64,000 bases of DNA from DASQUK01 sp035641315 (GTDB lineage Bacteria; Actinomycetota; Acidimicrobiia; Acidimicrobiales; VFJN01), in the NCBI GenBank assembly GCA_035641315.1, contig DASQUK010000274.1, positions 10,855 through 74,854 of the forward strand, read 5' to 3'. The translations under genes and the position numbers were made by a program. Below the pieces are notes generated by a model, which had not been told where the DNA came from, did no database searches, and saw only the letters and a program-made list of their open reading frames with translations. Shown here one piece after another: positions 57,096-64,000 of the stretch (positions within the stretch are counted from its first letter, which is position 1; each line of letters opens with the position of its first letter).

Positions 57096-58075
57096 GGCCG
57101 CTGCGCATCCTCACCTGGCACGTGCACGGCAATTACCTGTGGTACCTGTCGCATCTTCCCCACGAGCTGTACCTGCCCGTCCGGCCCGGGCGACCCCACG
57201 GCTACGGCGGCCGGGGTGGCAGCTTCCGGTGGCCGGCCACCGTGCACGAGGTACCGGCCGAACGCGTTCGGGACCTCGACGTCGACATCGTGCTCTACCA
57301 GTCGCAGCAGCACTGGCTGGTCGACCGCCATGAGCTGCTCTCGGCGGGCCAGCGGGCGCTCCCCCAGGTGTTCCTCGAGCACGACCCGCCACGCGCGTCG
57401 CCCACCGACACCAGCCATCCCGTCGACGACCCCGACGCCCTGCTCGTCCACGTCACGCACTTCAATCGGCTGATGTGGGACAACGGCGCCACCCCGACGG
57501 CCGTGATCGAGCACGGCGTTGCCGTTCCACCCGACGCGGTCTACGACGGCCACCTCCCCCGCGGCCTGGTCGCCATCAACGGCCTCGCCGGGCGCGGTCG
57601 CCGGCTGGGGGCCGACGTGTTCGAGGCGGTGCGGGCCCAGGTGCCCCTCGACCTGGTCGGCATGGGATCCCAGGCGCTGGGCGGGCTGGGCGAGGTACCG
57701 CCGCCCGAGCTTCCCCGGTTCATGGCCGCCTACCGCTTCTACCTCCATCCGGTGCGCTACACGAGCCTGGGGCTCTCGCTGTGCGAGGCCATGGCGGTGG
57801 GCCTGCCCGTGGTCGGCCTGGCCACCACCGAGCTCCCGACGATCATCGACGACGGCGTCACCGGCTTCGTGGCCACCGACCCCACGCGCCTGGTGACGGC
57901 GATGCGCCGGCTGCTGGCCGACCCCGCCCTGGCCCGTGAGGTGGGGGCCGCCGGTCGACGCGTTGCCCGGGAGCGGTTCTCGATCGAGCGGTTCACCCGC
58001 GACTGGGACCTGCTCCTGCGGTCGGTGTGCGACCGAGCGCCACGAACCCTGTTAGTTCGCCCCGCCGGCGGATAG
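57092..58075 (+). CDS. GT4-like glycosyltransferase
   Basis: A 327-aa GT-B protein. ILTWHVHGNYLWYLSHLPHE is a distinctive N-terminus seen in bacterial capsule or envelope glycosyltransferases; VIEHGVAVP joins the domains, and the donor motif is SLGLSLCEAMAVGLPVVG. The second glutamate of the E-x7-E pair is present, but the first position is Thr or Ser (HPVRYTSLG), so the mechanism or donor may differ. The ATG overlaps the upstream GT9 stop (ATGA). Confidence 0.82.
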   Translation: MRPLRILTWHVHGNYLWYLSHLPHELYLPVRPGRPHGYGGRGGSFRWPATVHEVPAERVRDLDVDIVLYQSQQHWLVDRHELLSAGQRALPQVFLEHDPPRASPTDTSHPVDDPDALLVHVTHFNRLMWDNGATPTAVIEHGVAVPPDAVYDGHLPRGLVAINGLAGRGRRLGADVFEAVRAQVPLDLVGMGSQALGGLGEVPPPELPRFMAAYRFYLHPVRYTSLGLSLCEAMAVGLPVVGLATTELPTIIDDGVTGFVATDPTRLVTAMRRLLADPALAREVGAAGRRVARERFSIERFTRDWDLLLRSVCDRAPRTLLVRPAGG

Positions 58076-58085
58076 GGAGACAGCA

Positions 58086-58463
58086 ATGCAGGCCTACGCC
58101 CGGTTCCACCGCACCAGCGACCAGGTACCGGCGGCGCGGGCCTTCGTGCGCGAGACGCTGCTGCGCTGGCAGGAGACGGCCCACTTGGGCGACGCCGTGC
58201 TCGTCACCAGCGAGCTGTTCACCAACGCCGTGCTGCACGGTTCGGGCTCGGTCGACGTCTACGTCACGCTGAGCCCGACGTCGCTGCGGATCGCCGTGGT
58301 GGACGAGGGCCAACGTGAGGCCGCCATCCAGGCAGGGACGCTCCCGTCCACAGCGCCGACGGGGCGAGGGCTGCACATCGTCGACGCGCTCGCGTCGGAC
58401 TGGGGCAAGGCACCCGACCCGACCGGTCGCACCCGGGTGTGGGCGGAGATGCCACGCCAATGA
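58086..58463 (+). CDS. rsbW: RsbW-like anti-sigma ATPase (HATPase_c_2)
   Basis: A 125-aa GHKL-fold protein of the Streptomyces anti-sigma type. The N box is SELFTNAVLHG and the late motif is TGRGLHIVDALASDWG; the middle G1 box is weak (VVDEGQRE). It probably binds the SigB/SigF-type sigma factor encoded convergently next door and phosphorylates the RsbV-like STAS protein. AGGGAGA lies about 5 nt before the ATG. It is separated from the other rsb genes by the glycosyltransferase block. Confidence 0.83.
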   Translation: MQAYARFHRTSDQVPAARAFVRETLLRWQETAHLGDAVLVTSELFTNAVLHGSGSVDVYVTLSPTSLRIAVVDEGQREAAIQAGTLPSTAPTGRGLHIVDALASDWGKAPDPTGRTRVWAEMPRQ

Positions 58464-58481
58464 GCCGCACTTGGGCCCGCT

Positions 58482-59240
58482 TCAGTCGGCGCCCGCAGCC
58501 ACCGCCGATCGGGGGGCCCGCCGCATGCGCGCCAGGTTGGCGCGGAGCAGGCGCGAGACCTGCACCTGGCTCACGCCGATGCGGGCGGCGATCTCGGACT
58601 GGGTGAGGCCCTCCAGGAACCGCAGCTCGACGACGAGCCGGTCGCGTGCGGTCGGCAGGGTGCGCAGCAACGACGACACCGTGCAGCGAGCGTCGGCGGC
58701 GTCGAAGCCGCCGTCGACCATGCCGAGCAGGCCAGACTCGGAACTGTCGTCCTCCCCCGCCGGCTCCAGCGGCACGCCGCGGTAGCAGTCGCGCACCTCG
58801 AGCGCCTCGAGCGCCTCGTCGATGCTGATGCCGGCGTGCTGGGCGATCTCGGCAACCGTCGGGGAGCGGCCCAGCAGCGAGGTCAGCTCGTCGGCCACGC
58901 CGGCCACCGCCTGGTACAGCTCCTTGGCCCGCCGCGATACGTGCACGGACCATGTCTTGTCACGGAAGTGGCGCCGTAGCTCGCCCACGATGGTGGGCAC
59001 CGCGAAGGTGCTGAAGGCGGCACCCCGCTCGGGATCGAAGCGGTCGACGGCCTTGACCAGGCCGAGGAGCGCCACCTGCTGAAGATCGTCACGGGGTTCG
59101 CCCCGATTCGTGAACCGGCGTGCGCAGTAAGTGGCCAGCCACCGATGGTCTTCGACCAGCTCGTTGCGCAGGGCCCGGTCGCCGGTGGCTTGCAGGGTGT
59201 GGAAGCGGGGGTCGATCCCCTCGTCCGGGCGCGCGTTCAC
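58482..59240 (-). CDS. RNA polymerase sigma factor, SigB/SigF family
   Basis: A 252-aa group 3 sigma factor. Region 2 is visible in LRNELVEDHRWLATYCARRF and DDLQQVALLGLVKAVDRFDP through FSTFAVPTIVGELRRHFRD; region 3 in LGRSPTVAEIAQHAGISIDE; region 4 HTH in LTQSEIAARIGVSQVQVSRL. It should direct the general stress regulon and be controlled by the rsb genes of this window. AGGAGG lies 4-5 nt before the GTG at 59240. Confidence 0.94.
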   Translation of the reverse strand: MNARPDEGIDPRFHTLQATGDRALRNELVEDHRWLATYCARRFTNRGEPRDDLQQVALLGLVKAVDRFDPERGAAFSTFAVPTIVGELRRHFRDKTWSVHVSRRAKELYQAVAGVADELTSLLGRSPTVAEIAQHAGISIDEALEALEVRDCYRGVPLEPAGEDDSSESGLLGMVDGGFDAADARCTVSSLLRTLPTARDRLVVELRFLEGLTQSEIAARIGVSQVQVSRLLRANLARMRRAPRSAVAAGAD

Positions 59241-59280
59241 AACGCCTCCTCTCGAACTCCCTGTCTCGGCTCGGCAGAGG

Positions 59281-59321
59281 AGCGCTTCCCTTCTGCCCGC
59301 CTCTTACACGAGAAGCGCTTC
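59281..59321. promoter_or_regulatory. Direct repeat AGCGCTTC in the sigma-factor/SDR intergenic region
   Basis: AGCGCTTC occurs at 59281-59288 and 59314-59321, 33 bp apart (about three helical turns); the second copy is part of the perfect palindrome GAAGCGCTTC (59312-59321). The region lies between the divergent sigma-factor and SDR genes, so a regulator may bind here. Confidence 0.35.
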
Positions 59322-59370
59322 ACGGTGCACCGATTCTGGGACACAGCGGAGCGGGGTACACGTCGGCCGT

Positions 59371-60075
59371 ATGGACACTGCGACCCCCTTGGCCAGCGGC
59401 GCACCCGTCGTCGTGACGGGCGGCGCCTCCGGGCTCGGACGGGCCGTCGCCACCCGCCTCGACGGGCTCGGCGGCACTGTCACCGTGCTGGACCGGCGTC
59501 CGTCGCCCGACGGGCTGGCGACCGAGATCGTCGACCTGGCCGAGGGTCGAGCGGCGGAGGACGCCCTGGCGCGGGCCGCCAAGAACGCCGGCGGCCTGTG
59601 GGCGGTGGTGACCTGCGCGGGGGTGGACGTGCCCGGCCGGCTGGACGAGGTGGCCGCCGAGGACTGGGAGCGGGTGATCGCAGTCAACCTGGTGGGGACC
59701 GCCGCCGTCGTCCGGGCCGCCCTGCCCTACCTCGTCCCGGCCCGGGGGCGCATCGTCACGGTCGCGTCGACGCTCGGCCACCGGGCGGTGTCCGACGCCA
59801 CCGCCTACTGCGCCAGCAAGTTCGGCGTCGTGGGCTTCAGCCGGGCGCTGACTGCCGAGCTGCGCGACCAGGTCGGCGTCACCATGCTGACCCCCGGGGG
59901 CATGCACACGGCGTTCTTCGACGAGCGGGAGGAGCGCTACAAGCCACCCGCTGACCTGCGGCTCGCCGATCCCGGCGACGTGGCCGAGGCGGTGGCGTTC
60001 GCGTTGACCCGCCCGCCCGGCTGCGAGGTGCGGGAGCTGGTGGTGACCCCGCCCACCGAGTCGTCCTGGCCCTGA
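59371..60075 (+). CDS. Short-chain dehydrogenase/reductase
   Basis: A 234-aa classical SDR. The cofactor motif is VVTGGASGLGRAV, an Asp-Arg pair follows strand 2 (VLDRRP), and the active site is Ser133, Tyr146 and Lys150 (YCASK). VTCAG replaces the usual NAG-type motif. The substrate is unknown. TACACG lies 9 nt before the ATG at 59371; no ribosome site is seen. It is divergent from the sigma factor gene and could belong to its regulon. Confidence 0.88.
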   Translation: MDTATPLASGAPVVVTGGASGLGRAVATRLDGLGGTVTVLDRRPSPDGLATEIVDLAEGRAAEDALARAAKNAGGLWAVVTCAGVDVPGRLDEVAAEDWERVIAVNLVGTAAVVRAALPYLVPARGRIVTVASTLGHRAVSDATAYCASKFGVVGFSRALTAELRDQVGVTMLTPGGMHTAFFDEREERYKPPADLRLADPGDVAEAVAFALTRPPGCEVRELVVTPPTESSWP

Positions 60076-60085
60076 CGGTCGGCGG

Positions 60086-60111
60086 TGCCTGCCCTGACCG
60101 CGGTTCAGGCA
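60086..60111. terminator. Hairpin between SDR and azlD
   Basis: TGCCTG and CAGGCA form a 6-bp stem with a 14-nt loop that contains the palindrome CCGCGG. It sits between convergent stops and overlaps the last codons of azlD. A possible weak bidirectional terminator; there is no U-tract. Confidence 0.3.
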
Positions 60112-60425
60112 ACCAGGCGGACCAGGGCGGTGGTGGCGGCGGCGCTCACGACCACGACGACGAACGGCGCCCGCCACCAAGTCGCGAGAACAGCCACCGC
60201 TACCCCCGCGGCTCGGGCGTCGAGCACCAGGCGCCGGTCGCCGGCGCACGTGTTGACCGCCACCAGCGCCGGCAGCAGCGCAGCGGGCAGCAACCCGGCC
60301 AGGCGCAACAGCGGCCCTCCCGCTCCGGCTGCCCTGGGGCCGAGCACGAGCAGGCCCAGCGCCTTCAGGGCGTAGGCGGCAGCGCCCAGGCTCAGCAACG
60401 CCGGCCAGTAACGCACTGTGCTCAT
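60105..60425 (-). CDS. azlD: AzlD family branched-chain amino acid exporter subunit
   Basis: A 106-aa membrane protein with four helices (LSLGAAAYALKALGLLVLG, LLPAALLPALVAV, AAGVAVAVLATWW and PFVVVVVSAAATTALV). The pattern LLPAALLPALVAV and GVAVAVLATWWRAPFV is typical of AzlD. It pairs with AzlC, encoded 24 nt upstream, to export branched-chain amino acids. Confidence 0.88.
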   Translation of the reverse strand: MSTVRYWPALLSLGAAAYALKALGLLVLGPRAAGAGGPLLRLAGLLPAALLPALVAVNTCAGDRRLVLDARAAGVAVAVLATWWRAPFVVVVVSAAATTALVRLVA

Positions 60426-60449
60426 GGTTCGCTCGCACTTCGTGCTCGC

Positions 60450-61181
60450 TCACGCCGCCGCCTCGCCGGGCGGTCGGCTCGGCTGGCGGCCCTCTCGCGG
60501 CAGGAACAGCAGTCCCGGCAGTACGGCCCCGGCCGCCGCGACGATCGGGACCCCGGCGGGGGCCAGGGGGACGAGCACCAGCGCGATCGCGGCGCCGCCG
60601 ACCGCCGCCACCCGCCCGGCGGCGGTGCGCAGGTGGGGCACGGCCAGCGCCACGAACCCGGCCGGGAAAGCCGCGTCGAGGCCGAAAGCCTCGGGATCGC
60701 CGATGGCGTCCCCGGCGATCGCCCCGAGCGCCGTGCCGATGTTCCAGCACACGAACACGGCGACGCCGGTGGCCCAGAACGCCTGCTGGCGGGTCCGTGG
60801 GCCGGGCTGGGCGGTGGCCATGGCGGTCGACTCGTCGATCACCAGCTGGCCGGCGAGCAACCGCTTGCCCAGGCGGTGGCCCGCGCCGAAGGTGGGCGCC
60901 AGCGCCACGCCGTAGGCGGCGTTGCGGGCCGCCAGCAGCAACGCCGAGCCGAGCGCCGACGCCAGGGAACCGCCCGTGGCCAGCACGCCCACGGCGGCGA
61001 ATTGGCTCGCCCCGGTGAACACGGCCAGCGACATGACGCACGCCTGCGCCACCGACAGCCCGGCGGTCGTGGCCAGCACGCCGAACGACACCCCGAACAC
61101 GCCCACGGCGGCGGCCAGCACCCAGGCGTCGCGGCGCACCTTGCGTTCGAGGGCCTCGGCCTCGGGGACTTCGGGCGGCAC
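60450..61181 (-). CDS. azlC: AzlC family branched-chain amino acid exporter
   Basis: A 243-aa membrane protein with about eight helices. AAAVGVFGVSFGVLATTAGLS, SLAVFTGASQFAAVGVLATG and LLLAARNAAYGVALAP are AzlC hallmarks, as is the conserved DESTAMAT. The GTG at 61181 shares a base with the amidase TAG stop (TAGTG), so the two are co-translated. It forms the large subunit of the AzlCD exporter. Confidence 0.92.
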   Translation of the reverse strand: MPPEVPEAEALERKVRRDAWVLAAAVGVFGVSFGVLATTAGLSVAQACVMSLAVFTGASQFAAVGVLATGGSLASALGSALLLAARNAAYGVALAPTFGAGHRLGKRLLAGQLVIDESTAMATAQPGPRTRQQAFWATGVAVFVCWNIGTALGAIAGDAIGDPEAFGLDAAFPAGFVALAVPHLRTAAGRVAAVGGAAIALVLVPLAPAGVPIVAAAGAVLPGLLFLPREGRQPSRPPGEAAA

Positions 61182-62578
61182 TACAGCGGTGGGATGCGGT
61201 AGCCGGCTCCGCAGGCCCCGGCCAGCAGCCCTGCGGCCCGGACGGCCTCCCGGTCGCGGTACCACGGGGCGACCACCTGCAGGCCGACGGGCATGCCGGT
61301 CGTGGCCGTGGTCCCCAGCGGCGGCACCGCCGAGGGCAGGCCCATGATCCCGATGAGCCCGGTCCAGCTGATCAGCGACGGGTACGGATGCTCGACGCCG
61401 TCGATGTCGATCGTGCGCTCGACGAAGTCGCCCTCCTGGTTGTGCGGGAAGGCTTCGATCGGGAGCACGGGGCACAGCAGCAGGTCGTAGATCCCGAACC
61501 ATTCGGCCCAGGCCCGGCGCAAGGCGGCCCGCCGGTCGAGCGCCTCCAGCCAACGCAGGTGGCTGCCGGCCACCACCTCGCCGACGTCGGGTGGCATGCC
61601 GGGGCTGACTGCGGCGCCCACCGCCTCCATGAACAACGCCACCTGCTCGTCGAACCCCACGCCGGGGTGCGCCTCCTCGATCCGGGCACCGGCGTCGGAC
61701 AGCACGTCGGCGGCCCGGCGGGCGAGCGCCCGCACCTCGGCGCCGAGCGGGACGCTGGGCTCGTCGAACCACACGCCCACCCGGTAGTCGGCGAGGCGCG
61801 AGGCCTGCGGGGCGGGCAACTCGAGCCGCCAGCCGACGCGGTCTTCGTCCAGGGGACCGGCCACCACACCCAACAGCAGGTCGAGGTCGTCGGCGGTGCG
61901 GGCCAGTGGGCCGAGGACGTTGATGTCGGCGTCGGACACGCCCCCGCCCACCCGGTCGAGGTAGCCCCGCTGGGGCACGACGCCGTAGGTGGTCTTGAGC
62001 CCGAACACGCCGCAGCAATGCGCCGGGATGCGCACCGAGCCGCCGATGTCGGTGCCCAGCTCGAAGCTGGTGAGCCCGGCGGCCACGGCAGCCGCCGCTC
62101 CACCCGACGACCCGCCCGGCACCCGGGCCGGGTCCCAGGGGTTGTTGGTGGTGCCGAAGATCTCGTTGAAGGTCTGGAGGTCGCCCGACCACCGGGGCAC
62201 GTTTGTCTTGCCGAAGACGATGGCGCCGGCGGCGCGCAGCCGGGCCACGGCGGGGGCGTCGGCCTCGGGCACGTGGTCGGCCAGCTCGGTGGCTCCCCCT
62301 GTCGAGCGCAGACCGGCAGTCTCGAGGGCATCCTTGACCGTGATGGGCAGGCCGTGCAGCGGCCCCATGGGCTCGCCGCGGGCCGTCGCCTCGTCGGCCG
62401 CCGCCGCGGCGGCCACCGCCCGCTCGGCGTCGAGGGTGATGACGGCGTTGAGCTTGGGGTTGATGCGTTCGATCCGATCGAGCGCATGGGACAGCAGCTC
62501 GCGGCTGGACACCTCGCGCCGGCGGACCGCGTCGGCCAGCCGCCCCGCGGGCCAGGTAAGCACCTCGTCGCTGGGCAT
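61181..62578 (-). CDS. Amidase signature family hydrolase
   Basis: A 465-aa hydrolase with the Ser-cisSer-Lys triad: Lys82 in ITVKDALET, the cis-serine in GGSSGGAAAA (155 onward) and the nucleophile Ser181 in GTDIGGSVRIPAH. The sequence matches stand-alone amidases rather than GatA; the substrate is unknown. It lies between a sensor kinase (11 nt upstream) and azlCD, which suggests a metabolic link such as release and export of amino acids, though this is inference. Confidence 0.9.
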   Translation of the reverse strand: MPSDEVLTWPAGRLADAVRRREVSSRELLSHALDRIERINPKLNAVITLDAERAVAAAAAADEATARGEPMGPLHGLPITVKDALETAGLRSTGGATELADHVPEADAPAVARLRAAGAIVFGKTNVPRWSGDLQTFNEIFGTTNNPWDPARVPGGSSGGAAAAVAAGLTSFELGTDIGGSVRIPAHCCGVFGLKTTYGVVPQRGYLDRVGGGVSDADINVLGPLARTADDLDLLLGVVAGPLDEDRVGWRLELPAPQASRLADYRVGVWFDEPSVPLGAEVRALARRAADVLSDAGARIEEAHPGVGFDEQVALFMEAVGAAVSPGMPPDVGEVVAGSHLRWLEALDRRAALRRAWAEWFGIYDLLLCPVLPIEAFPHNQEGDFVERTIDIDGVEHPYPSLISWTGLIGIMGLPSAVPPLGTTATTGMPVGLQVVAPWYRDREAVRAAGLLAGACGAGYRIPPL

Positions 62579-62589
62579 GCGCCCCGACG

Positions 62590-64000
62590 CTAGTGAGAGC
62601 CGCCGCCGCGCTGGTGGGAGTTTGTCTCGTCCAGCCCCCGCTGCACGCCGGCGGTGAAGCTGGTGAGGAAGCTGTACACGTCGTCGGGCGAGCGCCGGGT
62701 GTCCCCGGCGGGCGGCGCCGCCCGGCGGGGCGCGAACGCGGGCGGCGGTGCCCCCGACGGTCCACCGACCGGCGCCCGGCGGACGGTTCGGGGCTCTGTC
62801 AGCGGTAGCTGCGCCCCCCGGACCCGGCGGGTCAGCGGCGGCACCGACCGAGGGGCCGAGGGTGGCGGAGGCGCCGGCGGCGCGGCCGATTGCGGCGGCC
62901 CCGGCGGCGCGGCTGATTGCGGCGACGCCGGCGGCGGTGATCCCGAGGCGATGGGTTTCACCGAACCCCGCCCGAGGTCATGGGCTTCAGATCCGAAACC
63001 CATTGCCTCGGGCTCCCTTGCCTGAAACGTATTGCCTCGGGAGGTGCCGGCGAGCCGGGCGAGCGACGCCAGCAGATCCTCGCTGGGACCGGCGTGTGAC
63101 GCGGCCGGCGCCGCGGGCGCGCCGCTGCTGTCCCCGGGCCAGGGGGCGCGCTTGGGCAGCCCACTTGCCGTGCGCGCGGGCTGGTGTGGCGGTGCCTCGG
63201 CGAGCCACGCCGGCGGCGCGGGGGCGGGCTCGGGGGTGGGCGCCGGCGGCGGAGGTGGAGGTGGCGCGAGCGCGGGACCGCGGCCCGGCAGTGGCACACC
63301 GCCCGGCCGCATGCCGTGGGGCGGCGTGACCGGCGCACTGGTGACCGCCTCGGTGGTGAGCAGGGCGGGGGGGATGTTGACGGTGGCGGTGATGCCGTTG
63401 CCGGGCGAGTTGTCGAGGCGGACACCGATGCCGTGGCGGGACGCCAGGTTCCCGGCCACGTAGTGGCCCAGGTACTTGGAGGGGGCGATCGTGAACGACT
63501 CGGCGCCGGCCAGGCGTCGGTTGGCGGCCTCGATGTCGGCGGCGGTCATGCCCAACCCGGAGTCGATGATGGCCAGCGTGTACACGCCGTGGCGCTCGGG
63601 CTCGCCGTCACGGCCCCGCCCGACACCGGGACGGAATCGTCCCCGGACCTCGACGTTCTGGTCGGGGGGTGAGAACACCAGGGCGTTCTCGATCAGCTCG
63701 GCCAACAGGTGCGCCAGGTCCGCGGCCGCCGCGCCCACCACCGTGGCCGGCTCCACCCCCTGCACCGTCACCCGCTGATAGTCCTCGACCTCACCCAACG
63801 CCGCCCGGATCACATCGGTCAGCCGCACCGGCGCCGCCCACTTGCGCGGCGGCTCGACGCCCGCCAACACCAGCAACGACTCGGCGTTGCGGCGCATCCG
63901 CGTGGCCAGATGATCCAGGCGGAACAGGTTCCCCAACGTGTCGGGGCTGATCTCGTTGGTCTCCAGCTCGGTGATGAAGTCCAACTGGCGGCCCAACAGG
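62590..64000 (-). CDS. Conservon-type sensor histidine kinase (CvnA-like), C-terminal part
   Basis: The gene enters from beyond base 64000; about 469 residues are visible. LFRLDHLATRMRRNAESLLV is the dimerisation region with the candidate phospho-His, LLAELIENALVFSPP is the N box, IIDSGLGM the G1 box, and YLGHYVAGNLASRHGIGV the G2 region, as in Streptomyces CvnA kinases. A Pro/Ala-rich tail of about 230 residues follows, ending VYSFLTSFTAGVQRGLDETN. No roadblock (CvnB) gene follows; an amidase does. A 100-bp nested palindrome (62942-63041) lies in frame within the tail. Confidence 0.87.
   Translation of the reverse strand, partial: LLGRQLDFITELETNEISPDTLGNLFRLDHLATRMRRNAESLLVLAGVEPPRKWAAPVRLTDVIRAALGEVEDYQRVTVQGVEPATVVGAAAADLAHLLAELIENALVFSPPDQNVEVRGRFRPGVGRGRDGEPERHGVYTLAIIDSGLGMTAADIEAANRRLAGAESFTIAPSKYLGHYVAGNLASRHGIGVRLDNSPGNGITATVNIPPALLTTEAVTSAPVTPPHGMRPGGVPLPGRGPALAPPPPPPPAPTPEPAPAPPAWLAEAPPHQPARTASGLPKRAPWPGDSSGAPAAPAASHAGPSEDLLASLARLAGTSRGNTFQAREPEAMGFGSEAHDLGRGSVKPIASGSPPPASPQSAAPPGPPQSAAPPAPPPPSAPRSVPPLTRRVRGAQLPLTEPRTVRRAPVGGPSGAPPPAFAPRRAAPPAGDTRRSPDDVYSFLTSFTAGVQRGLDETNSHQRGGGSH
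62942..63041. repeat. 100-bp nested inverted-repeat element inside the kinase gene
   Basis: Four 18-bp copies of one unit: A (62942-62959, CCCGAGGCGATGGGTTTC) and B (62971-62988) in one orientation, C (62995-63012) and D (63024-63041) inverted. B and C form a hairpin with a 6-nt loop; A and D pair around it. A matches inverted C at 17 of 18 positions. The element is read in frame by the kinase, adding a segment with Phe, His, Lys and Ile unlike the surrounding Pro/Ala tail. Confidence 0.75.

Noticed and set aside
1..64000. tRNA, rRNA, riboswitch, CRISPR, prophage or insertion-sequence signals
   Set aside because: No T-loop motif in a plausible cloverleaf, no regularly spaced direct repeats, no transposase, integrase or phage structural gene was found on reading both strands.

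Overview
The window is a very GC-rich bacterial chromosome segment, tightly packed with genes on both strands, and reads as a high-GC Gram-positive, probably a member of the Actinomycetota close to Acidimicrobiia. The grounds are: a bL37-like mini ribosomal protein (18164-18250), an F420-type PPOX oxidoreductase, a methionine aminopeptidase with a SEC-C zinc knuckle, a Streptomyces conservon-type sensor kinase, Streptomyces-style anti-sigma ATPases, and many genes with a TAnnnT -10 box only 6-9 nt before the start codon, which implies leaderless mRNAs. No tRNA, rRNA, CRISPR array or insertion sequence was seen. No gene-free stretch exceeds 300 bases.

Layout. 1-5940 (minus): an ABC exporter operon with two very large paralogous extracytoplasmic proteins. 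6014-10656 (minus): TetR regulator with a multidrug MFS pump, then a cysteine desulfurase/MnmA pair for tRNA thiolation. 10722-16644: methyltransferase, galT, rsmI, DUF192 protein, ychF, SIMPL protein and a PHP phosphoesterase. 16842-18118: a RES/Xre-type toxin-antitoxin pair on a strong leaderless promoter. 18164-31911: bL37, prolyl oligopeptidase, secreted proteins, adenosine-kinase-like protein, M1 aminopeptidase, ferredoxin with its reductase, YcaQ-type glycosylase and a nitroreductase. 32033-35397: secreted subtilase, MetAP, and a MazF toxin with an RHH antitoxin. 35624-37986: o-succinylbenzoate-synthase-like enolase and threonine ammonia-lyase.

38041-44539 is one operon with 4-nt stop/start overlaps: GmhB, GT9, GT4, GmhA, bifunctional HldE and a NodU-type carbamoyltransferase. 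It should make an ADP-heptose and use it in a carbamoylated glycan. A divergent Xre regulator and a GDP-mannose 4,6-dehydratase follow. 46134-50551 holds small membrane and acidic proteins, a phytoene-desaturase-like FAD enzyme, a lipase maturation factor homologue and a universal stress protein.

50646-59240 carries an almost complete stressosome/partner-switching cascade: RsbR, RsbS, RsbT, RsbX, an RsbU-like phosphatase, an RsbV-like STAS protein, an RsbW-like ATPase and a SigB/SigF-type sigma factor. It is interrupted by a four-gene envelope glycosyltransferase block (54617-58075). 59371-64000: SDR, AzlCD amino-acid exporter, amidase, and a conservon-type histidine kinase that runs off the window and contains a striking 100-bp nested palindrome inside its coding sequence.

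The most notable non-genic signals are that palindrome (62942-63041), two copies of a 31-bp hairpin repeat (40860-40890 and 53003-53033), a 59-nt compound hairpin (53054-53112), a 39-nt dyad (47091-47129), a 12-bp perfect dyad before the subtilase (31966-31993) and a 24-bp palindrome before bL37 (18122-18145).
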